Of a stretch of 45,368 nucleotides of DNA, positions 8,875-17,758 are shown one piece after another. The stretch's first letter is position 1, and the number at the start of each line of letters is the position of its first letter. The DNA is from Planctomycetales bacterium (GTDB taxonomy: Bacteria; Planctomycetota; Planctomycetia; Isosphaerales; Isosphaeraceae): contig DAIDHX010000006.1 in assembly GCA_027451885.1 (NCBI GenBank), forward strand, positions 1-45,368, in the 5' to 3' direction. A program made the translations under genes and the position numbers. The notes under the pieces are model-generated. The model did not search any database and was not told the DNA's origin. It worked only from the letters and a program-made list of their open reading frames with translations.

Positions 8875-10812
8875 TCAGCCCCCCCCGACCTGGTCTTCTT
8901 TCTCAGCACGCGCGTCGATCGAACGCATGGCCGCTCGAAAACGCTCGAGGTTCGGCAGAGTTTCAGCCTGCTGCGCGAGGTCGTGCTCCTCGCGCTCGTC
9001 GGAGAGCGCGAAGAGCCGTTCGGTCCCGTCTCGTTCCCGCATGTAGACCATACCTTCCGAGATCAGTGATCGTGGCGGGTTTGGAGCAGGTTGGCTGCTA
9101 TCCTCATCATCCACGGTTTCCGAGAGGAGCATGGCGTCGGACTGAGCTGGCTCGCCGGCTGAGGGATCCCAGAATCGGGCGAGCGACCGGCCCGGAAATG
9201 GAGCATCCTCGGCGACACCCGCCAGCTCGACAATGGTGGCGGGGAGCTCGGCCAAACTTGCAGGTTCGGCGACCACGCTCCCGCACGGTACGCGCCCGGA
9301 GATCACCAGAGGCACCCGCATCACCTGGCTGTGGAGGCTGCGCCCATGTTCAAACTGGCCGTGCTCTCCGAAATGCTCGCCGTGATCGGAAGTGACCACG
9401 ACGATCGTGTTGTCGAGGAGTCCGCGCTTTGCGAGCGCATCGAAGAGCTCTCCCAGGCGACGATCGAGGGCGGAGATGCATTCTTCGTAACGGTCACGCA
9501 CCCGCTCGAGCACGCTCGTTGCCAGTTCTGACTTGTTCAGTCGATGCCACTCGCGGAGCTGGTTGAGCTCATTTTCGTCCGCGGTCGCCTGCGCGAATCC
9601 AGCCTGGGCGCCTGGAGGTGGGATATAAGGATCATGCGCGTCATAGTAATTTACGAACGCGAAGAAAGGCCGTCCCGCGGGCCGGTCATCGAGCCAGTCG
9701 AGGAGGTGCTGGTTGATCTGAGCAGCGTCCTTCCGCAAGAAGAACGCCGTGGGCCTGTCCCGCGCGATCAGGCTGGGTACCAGGCTCTGGAGCAAAACGC
9801 GCCCGAACATCGAGCTCCGAAGGAACTCCACGGGACCTGTTGCGTTGCTCTCGTAATGCTCGAAACCACGATCGAGCCCGAAGTAGGGGCTGCCGAACAT
9901 CGGGTTTGCGAAGAATCCGGCCGTTGCGTAGCCTCGGCTCGCGAGATACTCGGCCAGGGTTGGTGCTTCGTCGTCGAGAGGCCGATCGAGTCGAGCGGAC
10001 AGCTCGTAGGGCCAGCGACCTGTAAACATGGACGCGTGGGCGGGGAGGGTCCATGCGGCCGGTGTTCGCGCCTGGTCGAAGCGGACGCCCGTCTGTGCGA
10101 GCTTTTCGAGTTCGACGGAGGTTGGGCGCTCGCGACCGTAGAGCGAAAGGCTCTCCGCCCGCACAGTGTCGAGCACGATGAACAGCACATTGGGCGAAGT
10201 GGCGGACACGGGCGCCACACCTTTGGCCGCGGGATGGTGCTGTCTCGCGTTCAGGCCGGCAATTCCAAACCAGGCCGCGGCCGCCATCGCGGGGGCGAGG
10301 ACAATCACGCGGTAAAGCCTGCCTCCGCGGCGAGCGATGCGCGTGAAAATCGGAGCGAGCTGGAGCGCTGCCCCGACGGCAAGCGCGGCGTAGGCGACGT
10401 TGCTCAAGCCTCGATAAGCAAGCAGCAACGTATACGCGCCCGATCCGCACAGACAGAAGATGCCCAGCGACCGTGTCCAGCTCTTCCCAGATACAACCGC
10501 CAGGGTCTCGAAGATGATCCCGATCAGTCCAAACAGCAGGGCATCGGCCAGCGGCACCATCCACCAGGCGTGTGGATTCAAGTGAATGGCGCCCAGTGCC
10601 TCGGGAGTTACGAACCTGCGTCTGCCTTCCCCAAGCGCGAGCTCGCACAGGCCGACGAAAACACCGCCCGACAAGGCGAGCAAGAAAAGCGAGGAGCCAG
10701 GGCGCCCCAGATTTCCCTGTCGCTCGGCGAGCGCGGAGCGCGTTCGCTGCAACCGCGTGATCCGAGCAACAAGGGGCAAGGCGTGTCCCTTGCGATTCAC
10801 GACCATGGACAT
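8875..10812 (-). CDS. Membrane-anchored sulfatase-family hydrolase with Thr at the nucleophile site
   Basis: A 645-residue alkaline-phosphatase-superfamily protein. The N-terminal 190 residues hold about five membrane segments (roughly 40-60, 84-104, 113-132, 137-153, 168-186); the catalytic domain follows. PNVLFIVLDTVRAESL (Asp215) supplies metal ligands and VTSDHGEHFGEHG the second metal site. At the position of the formylglycine Cys/Ser the sequence is TLPAHASMFTG (Thr255). The C-x-P-x-R sulfatase signature is therefore absent, and Thr could act as in phosphoethanolamine or glycerol-phosphate transferases of this superfamily. Substrate is unknown. The gene is 15 bp downstream of a small membrane protein gene and converges with dacB with 29 bp between. 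Confidence 0.82.
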   Translation of the reverse strand: MSMVVNRKGHALPLVARITRLQRTRSALAERQGNLGRPGSSLFLLALSGGVFVGLCELALGEGRRRFVTPEALGAIHLNPHAWWMVPLADALLFGLIGIIFETLAVVSGKSWTRSLGIFCLCGSGAYTLLLAYRGLSNVAYAALAVGAALQLAPIFTRIARRGGRLYRVIVLAPAMAAAAWFGIAGLNARQHHPAAKGVAPVSATSPNVLFIVLDTVRAESLSLYGRERPTSVELEKLAQTGVRFDQARTPAAWTLPAHASMFTGRWPYELSARLDRPLDDEAPTLAEYLASRGYATAGFFANPMFGSPYFGLDRGFEHYESNATGPVEFLRSSMFGRVLLQSLVPSLIARDRPTAFFLRKDAAQINQHLLDWLDDRPAGRPFFAFVNYYDAHDPYIPPPGAQAGFAQATADENELNQLREWHRLNKSELATSVLERVRDRYEECISALDRRLGELFDALAKRGLLDNTIVVVTSDHGEHFGEHGQFEHGRSLHSQVMRVPLVISGRVPCGSVVAEPASLAELPATIVELAGVAEDAPFPGRSLARFWDPSAGEPAQSDAMLLSETVDDEDSSQPAPNPPRSLISEGMVYMRERDGTERLFALSDEREEHDLAQQAETLPNLERFRAAMRSIDARAEKEDQVGGG

Positions 10813-10827
10813 TGACCGCCCCCTGAC

Positions 10828-11091
10828 TCAGGACCGCTGGACGTCCGCGCCCTCGTGCGCGGGCGCAATGGAACACGAGCTGGTCGTTCTGGCCTGATTC
10901 CCAGCGTAATGCGGCCTTGGCACCAGGCGCCTGATCCGCCGCCGCACGACCCCCCGCAGCAAGCGTCGAACCACACGCGCCGAACGCGATCCCAACATCA
11001 TCACAACGCCCATGATCGTCGCCAGAATCGATGTCGCCGGTAGCAATGTCTCTGGCGAAAGATATGCATAGACAAGAATGGAAAAGTTCAT
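10828..11091 (-). CDS. Small single-pass membrane protein next to the sulfatase-family gene
   Basis: An 87-residue protein starting MNFSILVYAYLSPETLLPAT. The ATG at 11091 was chosen over 11094 because GAGGAGGG (about 11098-11105) lies 5-6 nt from it, a strong ribosome-binding site. A hydrophobic stretch at about residues 12-34 is followed by an arginine-rich, positively charged tail. I believe short proteins with a similar YAYLxPETxLP start occur beside sulfatase or phosphodiesterase-type genes in other planctomycetes, but this is from memory. The stop lies 15 bp before the sulfatase-family start, so the two are probably one transcript. Function unknown. Confidence 0.7.
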   Translation of the reverse strand: MNFSILVYAYLSPETLLPATSILATIMGVVMMLGSRSARVVRRLLRGVVRRRIRRLVPRPHYAGNQARTTSSCSIAPAHEGADVQRS

Positions 11092-11256
11092 CATAACCCT
11101 CCTCGGACTGAAGATGTGAGAAGCTCGATCCGCTGGAGGAATGACTCGGCACGAGTTCATTTCATTTGGCAGCGAGCCAGCAAGGATCGCTTGCAATTCC
11201 AGCGCGGATCGGGACCGAGGGAGAGATCGTCCCCGGTGAGACGATCCAGGAAAGCT

Positions 11257-11625
11257 CTAACATCTCCAGCAACATGTGCTGGAAGGAGTCTTCAAGAAGG
11301 CGATAGACGTGCCTGGAGGCGGCAAATTGCTCGAGCACCAGACGCCCTGGATTACCACGGGGAGTAACTCGCTGGATTCCGTGGTGCGCCTGTAATCAAG
11401 CTGGGCAAGTCTGTCCGTGAGACGGACCTGGCTGATGGGCGGCTCGCACGACTCCGTGGGCGACTGGCCAGAATTACGCGTCGATTCCCGCTGCGGACCT
11501 GCTGGAAAAAGAACGCTCACCCCATCGAGCGATGAGAGGCTGTGCGCATCGGGAATAATCCCTTGAAAGAGGGATGCACCGAGTACGATCAGAACCCGGA
11601 ATTCATTCCCGTGCTGCCGACGCAT
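11257..11625 (-). CDS. Small hypothetical, possibly secreted protein
   Basis: A 122-residue open frame starting MRRQHGNEFRV, with GGGAGG 7 nt upstream of the ATG at 11625. The start looks like a short signal peptide (about residues 9-25, LIVLGASLFQGIIPDAHS). The rest is polar with four scattered cysteines, two of them adjacent near the C-terminus (CCWRC), and shows no domain I recognise. It is on the same strand as the small membrane protein and sulfatase-family gene, 165 bp upstream. The good ribosome site and leader support a gene, but composition alone does not prove it. Confidence 0.4.
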   Translation of the reverse strand: MRRQHGNEFRVLIVLGASLFQGIIPDAHSLSSLDGVSVLFPAGPQRESTRNSGQSPTESCEPPISQVRLTDRLAQLDYRRTTESSELLPVVIQGVWCSSNLPPPGTSIAFLKTPSSTCCWRC

Positions 11626-11786
11626 GACCGAACCTCCCATCCGTTGGAGGAATCGTGATTGAGCGACCGTGCAGCGAGAAAGGTAGGACAATCAATCCTG
11701 ACCGTCCAGTGCGAAACGTTACTGATGCAGTTAAGATTTGTCAAACATCTTCAAGCGACCGATGACACGGCGATGGCACAATCACA

Positions 11787-13712
11787 TCAATTTCCGCCGG
11801 GGCGTTCGATTGAGCCGAGATGTGTTGTTGTGGCGATCAGCACGTGCGGGCCTGGGGGCTGATTGGCGGGCGGATCGACGCGCTGGGCCTGGGTTTGGCG
11901 GGAGGGAGTCGTCAGCGCCTGGGTCAGGTCCTGGGGTACTCGACTCACATGGAGCTCGTGGGTTGGATAGGGCAGGACGATCTCCTCGCGTGAGAAACGA
12001 TCCTGAACGGCCTTGTACAGGCGATGCTTGGTCTTGCTCGAGAGTCCTGGCTCGGCGACGTAAACCGAGAGTGAGAAAACCAGGGCGAAGTCGCCGAATT
12101 CGTCGAGATGGGCGCCCGGCGCGGGATTTGAGAGCACATCGACATCGGCCTGGGCGATCTCGAGGAGCAGCTCGACGATGCGATCCGGGTCGTTGCCGTA
12201 GGCGACGCCGACCTTGAGCAACACGCGGACGATCTTGTCCTTGTGGGTCCAGTTCACCAGGTTTCCTGTGATGAATTCGCGATTGGGGACGATCATGCAC
12301 TGGTTGTCGGCGTTAATGATGGTGGTGGCGCGAATGTTGATGCGGTCGACCTTGCCTGAGGTGCCGCCGACGGTGACCACGTCGCCAATCCGAATGGGGC
12401 GCTCGAGCAAGAGAATAATGCCGCAGACGAAATTGGAAACAACCTCCTGGAGGCCGAATCCAAGTCCGACGCCGAGGGCGGCGAGAACGACGCCGATTTT
12501 GGCCATGTCGAGGTGGATGGCGCCCAGGGCGATGATGAGGGCGAGCCCGATCGCGAGATAACGGCACAGGGTGACGATTGCGAAACGGACGCCCGGATCG
12601 TCGGGCATGCGCCGAAACAGAGTTACTGAGAAGAACGTGTTCATGTAACGCCAGGCGGTGGCGCCCAGGAGAAGTACAATGACAGCGTGACACACGTTGC
12701 CGAGAGTGACGGGGGTTTGCTCGTCGATCCACCAGAGCGGCTGATCGAGCAGGAAGCGCGCGAGCGCAGCGTTGAGATCCCAGACCCACGCCACGGCCAG
12801 GAGAGCGAAGACGCCTGTCACGCCGGCCGCCAGCCGGTGCAGGCCGAGCGCGAGATCATCGAGCGCGTCATCCTCTTCGGTGCTCGAGTCGGTGGGGGTG
12901 ACGAGAACTTCCTGGCTTGACCAGGCGCCTCGCGTGCGTGTCGCGCCTCCGAATGCGACCGCGGTTGTAAGCGCCTTGGCCCACGATCGGCTTGGGCTGG
13001 TCCAGCGCCAGGCGTGTTCATCGATTGTGCGTTTGAGGGCGTGGTGCAAGCCCACGGCGAGCGCGAGTACGGCGGTGGTTTGAAAGCCGCCAATCGCCAG
13101 GCGCCGCGCGGTGAAGCTGTATCCCCGGATTTCGAGCACGGCCACGAATGCAATTCCCACAAGCACCACGCTCGCGACCAGCCTGCGCTTGCGCCCCAGC
13201 CAGGCAAGACCGCGCGCCAGGGTGGAATTGCGCTCGACCCCGGGCGCCGCCGCTGTCGAGCTGAGCCATTCAATCAGCGCGGAGTTCGGGCGCAGGAGTC
13301 GAACGCATGCACACCATACAAGAAGCTCATATGTCAAAATTAACATTCGGCCAAAAGTTGGCGCGGACACTGCGCGTTCCTCAGGCGCAAGCAACCCGTG
13401 ATCGATCAGATACACAGGCGCAACGAACAAAGCCGCGGCGGCGACGAGAAACCGGCCCGCCCGGCCGAACTGCCGCGCCACGCGCAGCGGCAGGTCGAAC
13501 TGGCTTACGAGCAGCCCAGAAGGCCGCGTTACGAGCCGAATGGTCTCGCTTGCAAATAGCGCGATCGCGAGCACCCAGCAAACCGCGGAGCCGAGCGCAC
13601 CGCAACTTCTGGGCCAGGGACCTGAGCGGAAAACAAAGGCCGCCAGCACCAGATAGAGCGGCCAGATCATCGCCGCCAGAATTCCAAGAAAAGCCGACTT
13701 CGCAGCTCGCAT
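11787..13712 (-). CDS. MscS-domain mechanosensitive channel, C-terminal half of an MscK-type channel
   Basis: A 641-residue membrane protein. I chose ATG at 13712 (MRAAKSAFLG), which follows GAGGAGGG by about 9 nt. Some eight or nine membrane helices precede the MscS core. The pore helix is AALGVGLGFGLQEVVSNF (about residues 400-417), followed by ERPIRIGDVVTVGG and PNREFITGNLVNW, the conserved beta-domain signatures. The C-terminus ends in a proline- and threonine-rich tail. MscS-type channels open on membrane tension to release solutes during hypo-osmotic shock. The large periplasmic coiled-coil part usual in MscK/MscM is encoded separately by the gene 73 bp upstream in another frame. Channel identity is secure; whether the two products assemble is inferred. 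Confidence 0.88.
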   Translation of the reverse strand: MRAAKSAFLGILAAMIWPLYLVLAAFVFRSGPWPRSCGALGSAVCWVLAIALFASETIRLVTRPSGLLVSQFDLPLRVARQFGRAGRFLVAAAALFVAPVYLIDHGLLAPEERAVSAPTFGRMLILTYELLVWCACVRLLRPNSALIEWLSSTAAAPGVERNSTLARGLAWLGRKRRLVASVVLVGIAFVAVLEIRGYSFTARRLAIGGFQTTAVLALAVGLHHALKRTIDEHAWRWTSPSRSWAKALTTAVAFGGATRTRGAWSSQEVLVTPTDSSTEEDDALDDLALGLHRLAAGVTGVFALLAVAWVWDLNAALARFLLDQPLWWIDEQTPVTLGNVCHAVIVLLLGATAWRYMNTFFSVTLFRRMPDDPGVRFAIVTLCRYLAIGLALIIALGAIHLDMAKIGVVLAALGVGLGFGLQEVVSNFVCGIILLLERPIRIGDVVTVGGTSGKVDRINIRATTIINADNQCMIVPNREFITGNLVNWTHKDKIVRVLLKVGVAYGNDPDRIVELLLEIAQADVDVLSNPAPGAHLDEFGDFALVFSLSVYVAEPGLSSKTKHRLYKAVQDRFSREEIVLPYPTHELHVSRVPQDLTQALTTPSRQTQAQRVDPPANQPPGPHVLIATTTHLGSIERPGGN

Positions 13713-13785
13713 GCTCGAACCGCCCTCCTCGCTTCTGGGATCGCGGACATCCCGCGTCTCATGATTTGAACAACCGGTGCGTTGT

Positions 13786-15738
13786 TCACACGCCGGTTTG
13801 CTGTCCAGGTTCACTGGGTTCGCCGTGGGGGAAGTACTGCACCACGATCGCTTGCTCGGAACGTGCGATGGCGAGCACGAGAAGTTTGCGCAGGCGCAGG
13901 AGTCCGAGCGGCAGCATGCCAAGCGCGAGCGCGGCGACCACGAATTCTCCGGACGGCCTTCCCCAAAGCTTGGGGTTCACGGCCTCGGCCGCGACTCCCA
14001 GAATGCCTGCCGCAACGCGCTCGGCGTCGCGCGCTAGCCTGGCCGTCACCCAGACGCCGATCGGCTCCTGGTCGCGCACCCAGAAGATGTGGGTGCGGAT
14101 AAAGCCGTCCTCGTCCTCGAGAACCCGCAGTCTGCGTGAGACCTGGGCCAGAGTTTGGTTGGCGCGGTCGGAGAGTTTCTCGAGAACCTGGCGTTCGCGC
14201 AGGAGCAGGGCTCGATGCTTTTCTTCGAGCTCGGCCCAAACGGCCTCACCCTCGGAACGCCGGGCCGAGGGGGGATGTTCGCGGGCGAAATCGAGCTCGA
14301 ACTGGTCGTGGAGCGAATCTTGCAGGAGCTCGAGTTCGACGGTTGAGAGCAGATCCTCGTAATACTGGACGTGCATCTCGGCGGTTGCGAGCTCGTTTTT
14401 CACGATGCGGTCGCGCTCGGGTCCGATCCGGCGGAAGTCGTTGTTGAGGCGGATGGCGTCGAGGCGGCTCACGCGGCCGTCGTCGAGGAGCTCGCGGATG
14501 TGAGCGAAATCGGCCTCGGCCCGATCGGCCAGGTCGCGCTGTTCATGCAGAGAAGGGGAGGGCGAAGTTGCAAGCGACTGCTCATGGCGTACCACCACCG
14601 CTTCGAGCGCCAGGAGCTCCGCGGTGCGTCTGGCGCGGAAGCGTGCGATCGGATCGCTTGAGCGCCGAGCCACCGCGTCCTGATCTTGCGCGGCACGCTC
14701 GAGCGCGCGGCGACGATCCTCCGCCGCAAAGCGGTATCGCTTGCGCGCTTGATCCAGTGTGAGCTGGGAGAGCTTGAGCTTTGCCTGATCCCGCGCGATC
14801 TCCCAGTCGCGGATATCGACGCGCTTGTTCTCGTTCGCAATCTCGGCCTCGAGCGCGGCGAGCCGAATCCGCTCCAACCGCGCTTCCCATTCCGCGTTCT
14901 TGAACCGCTCCATCGCGAGCCGCTGTTCCAGCTTGCTGGGGGACGACGCCTGTGCATCCTTGAGCTCCTTGCGCTTGGCATCAAGCGCAACACATCGCTG
15001 ATAGATCTTGTCTCGCTCGCGCTGTCTTGCCTCCCTGCGCGTATCCAGCTTGGACTGATCCCCGGCCTCGCCATCGAGCCGATTGTGGATGTCCTTGATC
15101 TCCGCCTGGATCGCGTCCATCATCTCCTTCATTTCCAGAGTGCTGGAGGATGACTCGTCTCGCGATGCGTCGCGAAAGCGCGGCGGCAAAAGTCCATCGG
15201 GATCGGTCTTCGCAAGCTCGAGCCGGCGATTGATCTCGCCGAGCTCCGCCTTCACTGCCGCGCGCTCGGCCGCGGGCGTTGTTGCGGGATTTCGCTGCGT
15301 AGTGAGATCCTTCTGTGCCTGGTCCACAAGATCGAGCAGTCTCAGTCGCTCCTTGAGCAGATCGCCAAGCGCCTTGGCGAACGCCGCGTCTCGCCCCTTT
15401 TCCCGCGCTGAAACCGCCGCGGTTGCAGACTCGCCCCTCGTCGATACCGGCGAGGATGCCTTCTCGAGCCCTCCCAGCAAGGCCCGGGCTTCATCTCGCG
15501 CTGCCTGCGGCTCGATTCCCATGTCAACCGCGGGCGCTGTTTCCTCGGGAGACGAAGGCGAATTCGCGCTCCTGACGCCAGGCGCGATTCGAGCTGCGGC
15601 TTTGGGTTGCTGCGCAAAGACAGGTTGCTGTGCAAAGACAGGCAAGTCGCCGAAAACAACCGCCGCCGAACACACAACGCACACATGCAACACGCTCACG
15701 CGTGAGAGCCGGTTGCCTGTGCCTTCCGTGGCAAGCAT
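13786..15738 (-). CDS. Periplasmic coiled-coil protein, N-terminal half of an MscK-type channel
   Basis: A 650-residue protein. ATG at 15738 was chosen because GGAGGGA precedes it by 8 nt and a signal peptide follows (ending near VFAQQ); earlier starts would bury that leader. Most of the protein (about 100-560) is charged, heptad-like coiled coil rich in E, R, K, A and L, as in the periplasmic domain of large MscS channels. IFWVRDQEPIG near residue 565 resembles the segment that precedes the first helix in that family. One membrane helix (GEFVVAALALGMLPLGLL) lies close to the C-terminus, and the protein stops after about 35 more residues. The channel part follows as a separate gene in a different frame. 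Confidence 0.78.
   Translation of the reverse strand: MLATEGTGNRLSRVSVLHVCVVCSAAVVFGDLPVFAQQPVFAQQPKAAARIAPGVRSANSPSSPEETAPAVDMGIEPQAARDEARALLGGLEKASSPVSTRGESATAAVSAREKGRDAAFAKALGDLLKERLRLLDLVDQAQKDLTTQRNPATTPAAERAAVKAELGEINRRLELAKTDPDGLLPPRFRDASRDESSSSTLEMKEMMDAIQAEIKDIHNRLDGEAGDQSKLDTRREARQRERDKIYQRCVALDAKRKELKDAQASSPSKLEQRLAMERFKNAEWEARLERIRLAALEAEIANENKRVDIRDWEIARDQAKLKLSQLTLDQARKRYRFAAEDRRRALERAAQDQDAVARRSSDPIARFRARRTAELLALEAVVVRHEQSLATSPSPSLHEQRDLADRAEADFAHIRELLDDGRVSRLDAIRLNNDFRRIGPERDRIVKNELATAEMHVQYYEDLLSTVELELLQDSLHDQFELDFAREHPPSARRSEGEAVWAELEEKHRALLLRERQVLEKLSDRANQTLAQVSRRLRVLEDEDGFIRTHIFWVRDQEPIGVWVTARLARDAERVAAGILGVAAEAVNPKLWGRPSGEFVVAALALGMLPLGLLRLRKLLVLAIARSEQAIVVQYFPHGEPSEPGQQTGV
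15605..15640. repeat. 18-bp tandem duplication inside a signal peptide region
   Basis: Two near-identical 18-bp units (15605-15622 and 15623-15640, one mismatch seen) encode VFAQQP twice in the leader of the coiled-coil channel protein. Each copy contains a possible signal-peptidase site after VFA. Replication slippage is the simplest explanation. Confidence 0.85.
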
Positions 15739-16318
15739 GGCGTGATCCCTCCAGGACGTGCTGAGCTTCTTCCAGGCTCGGGGTCGTAAGGTAGCCCCCG
15801 CGTCCAACCCCGGCAAGCCGAGATTCCCACATGCATTCCTAACCATTTTGGTACAAGGCGGATTCATCGTTCTGAATCGCCAGAACCCTCGGGGCGACTG
15901 CCGGAGTGCTCATCGGGAATTGTTGGAACATCATGAAGGGCAAATGGTTATAGATCGAAAACGGGACTGGCGAAGAGCTGGCCTGGGCAGGAGTGAGGGG
16001 CTTGACCATGCTCCGTTTGGCTCTATGATGAATGCGTCGAGTCAAGATCGTTTTGGTTCGAGATTCTGACGCTTCAGTCATCGCGACTTACGTGTCGCGG
16101 GTTTGGCGATCGCAGAATTTTCTGTCCGCGTCCTGGAACTCCGGCCTCTCGCACCCTCCTTGAAGTGCGTCAGTAATTTCGGATCGTGTTCATAATGCCA
16201 GTGTGGTTCGAGCTCGGGTGTTCCGAGCGGCGGGTTCACGGGGTTCGTCGAGTCGAGAGAATCGGAGTCCAGGCGAGATGGCGGACACGATTTGTTCGAG
16301 CGGGGTGCGAGGATGAGA
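15739..16318. other. Divergent intergenic region between the channel genes and the cobB-like/cyd operon
   Basis: About 580 bp separate two divergent transcription units, so promoters for both are expected here. The stretch is less GC-rich in places (for example around 15835-15960). I see no open frame with a credible start, no RNA gene and no strong inverted repeat. Confidence 0.5.
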
Positions 16319-17722
16319 ATGCTCCCGCGACTCGGCCTGGCGTCGCCGGCATCTGGCCCGGAACCATCGCTTGCCAGCCTTGCGCTGCTTGCCGGTTTGA
16401 CGGCTGCGGGGCGGCGAGTGCAGCATTTTCGGTCGCGGGCGTGCCCGCTTGCGGCTGAGGTTGTGGGTCAGGCGACGGGCCTGCCGGGCCGTCATCTGGA
16501 TGCGTGGCTGATGACGGAGCGGTTTTGCCGGGGGATCTTTGCCCGGGCGGCCGCGAGCTGCGATCTGGCGATTGTCGAGGGATCGCTCGAATCTCCCACA
16601 GTGACGACCTCGCTGCACTGCGATCGCCCGGGCGACCTGGAACCGATTGCGGATTTCCTCGACCTGCCGCTGGTGGCGATTGTCTCTTGCCGGGGCCGCA
16701 AGGCGGAATCGTTCCATCTGCCGCGTTTGCCCGAAGGGGTTGAGGCGATCCTGCTCGACGAGGTTGAGGGGGACGAGCAGGCGGTGGCTCTCAAGCGGCT
16801 GGTTCGACTGGCGACGGGGGTTCCGGTCATCGGGGCTGTGGAATCGCTTCCCGATGCGCGCGAGGCGCTGCAGGATCTGCGTCATGAGCAGCTCTTTCCC
16901 GAAGGATGGCTCGATCGTCTGGCGAAGAGCTTCCTGAAACACGCGGATCTGGCTGCGATCGAGGCTCTGGCGGCCAGCCGTCCTCCACTTGAGCTTCCGG
17001 CCCCCCCCGCGCTTGCCGCGGGTTGCGGCCGTCAGGGTCGAATTCGGGTGGCGTTCGCCAGGGACGAGATCTTTGGCCGCTACTTCCCCGATACCCTGGA
17101 CGCACTCGAGGAGCTGGGAGCGCAGCTTGTCGAGTTTTCTCCCTTGCGCGATGAGTCCTTGCCGGGCGATGTGGATCTCGTCCTGATCGGTTGCGGCTGC
17201 CCGGATCAGGAGATCGCAGCGCTTTCCTCGAACCTGAGCATGATCGGCGCGCTGCGCGTGCATGTGTGTCGCGGCCGGCGGATCTATGCCGAAGGCGGCG
17301 GCGCGGCTTACCTGGCTCGTACGGTCGGCGTGCGCGGACGCACCTACCCCTGTGCGGGGATTCTGCCGTTTCACGCCGAGCTCGAGGATCTTCCCGAGCC
17401 TCCCGTCCCCGTTGTTCGCAGCCTGCTCCACGACTGCTGGCTCGGCGACAAGGGCACAACGGTGCGCGGCTATCGCAGCGGCCGCTGGCGGATCTCGCCC
17501 AGCACAAGCGGTCTTGATTGCCCCGCCTGCCACGGCACCCTCTCGGCCGAGGGCGATTGGTTCTTTCACCATCACGCGGTGGGCAGCCTCATGCACCTTT
17601 ACCTGCCCGCGCTGCCAGACGTGGCCTCCGCCTTCGCAGGCCCGCATTCGCCGTCGCTCAGGCGGCCGCTGCCAAGCAGAATCCGAGGCGCCGATGCAAC
17701 GCCCCGGCCCCACGACGATTGA
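16319..17722 (+). CDS. CobB/CbiA-like protein lacking the P-loop and the glutaminase cysteine
   Basis: A 467-residue protein with the layout of cobyrinate a,c-diamide synthase. The N-terminal domain keeps family landmarks such as GLPGRHLDAWLM and CDLAIVEGSLESP. The C-terminal domain matches the class I glutamine amidotransferase part (IRVAFARDEIFGRYFPDTLD, then FSPLRDE). However, the ATP-binding GxGKT motif is missing at the N-terminus, and the nucleophile position reads YAEGGGAAYL, with Gly326 where the family has Cys. A CPACH motif (Cys401-His405) near the C-terminus has the form of a c-type heme site but may be chance or a metal site. ATG at 16319 follows GAGGA by 5 nt; 16313 is the alternative. 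cydA starts 36 bp downstream, suggesting an operon and a role other than cobalamin synthesis. Confidence 0.75.
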   Translation: MLPRLGLASPASGPEPSLASLALLAGLTAAGRRVQHFRSRACPLAAEVVGQATGLPGRHLDAWLMTERFCRGIFARAAASCDLAIVEGSLESPTVTTSLHCDRPGDLEPIADFLDLPLVAIVSCRGRKAESFHLPRLPEGVEAILLDEVEGDEQAVALKRLVRLATGVPVIGAVESLPDAREALQDLRHEQLFPEGWLDRLAKSFLKHADLAAIEALAASRPPLELPAPPALAAGCGRQGRIRVAFARDEIFGRYFPDTLDALEELGAQLVEFSPLRDESLPGDVDLVLIGCGCPDQEIAALSSNLSMIGALRVHVCRGRRIYAEGGGAAYLARTVGVRGRTYPCAGILPFHAELEDLPEPPVPVVRSLLHDCWLGDKGTTVRGYRSGRWRISPSTSGLDCPACHGTLSAEGDWFFHHHAVGSLMHLYLPALPDVASAFAGPHSPSLRRPLPSRIRGADATPRPHDD

Positions 17723-17758
17723 CCCAGCCTCGAACCCATTCGATCAGGTTCAATCACC

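Noticed and set aside
9544-10815. A plus-strand open frame of 423 codons opposite the sulfatase-family gene
   Set aside because: Antisense to a well-supported gene; composition is that of an antisense translation, with no motif.
17519-17533. CPACH as proof of a c-type cytochrome
   Set aside because: A single CxxCH without a signal peptide in a CobB-type fold is weak evidence; kept only as a point to test.
16190-17713. A minus-strand open frame of about 507 codons opposite the CobB-like gene
   Set aside because: The plus strand carries recognisable CobB-family motifs; the minus-strand product has none.
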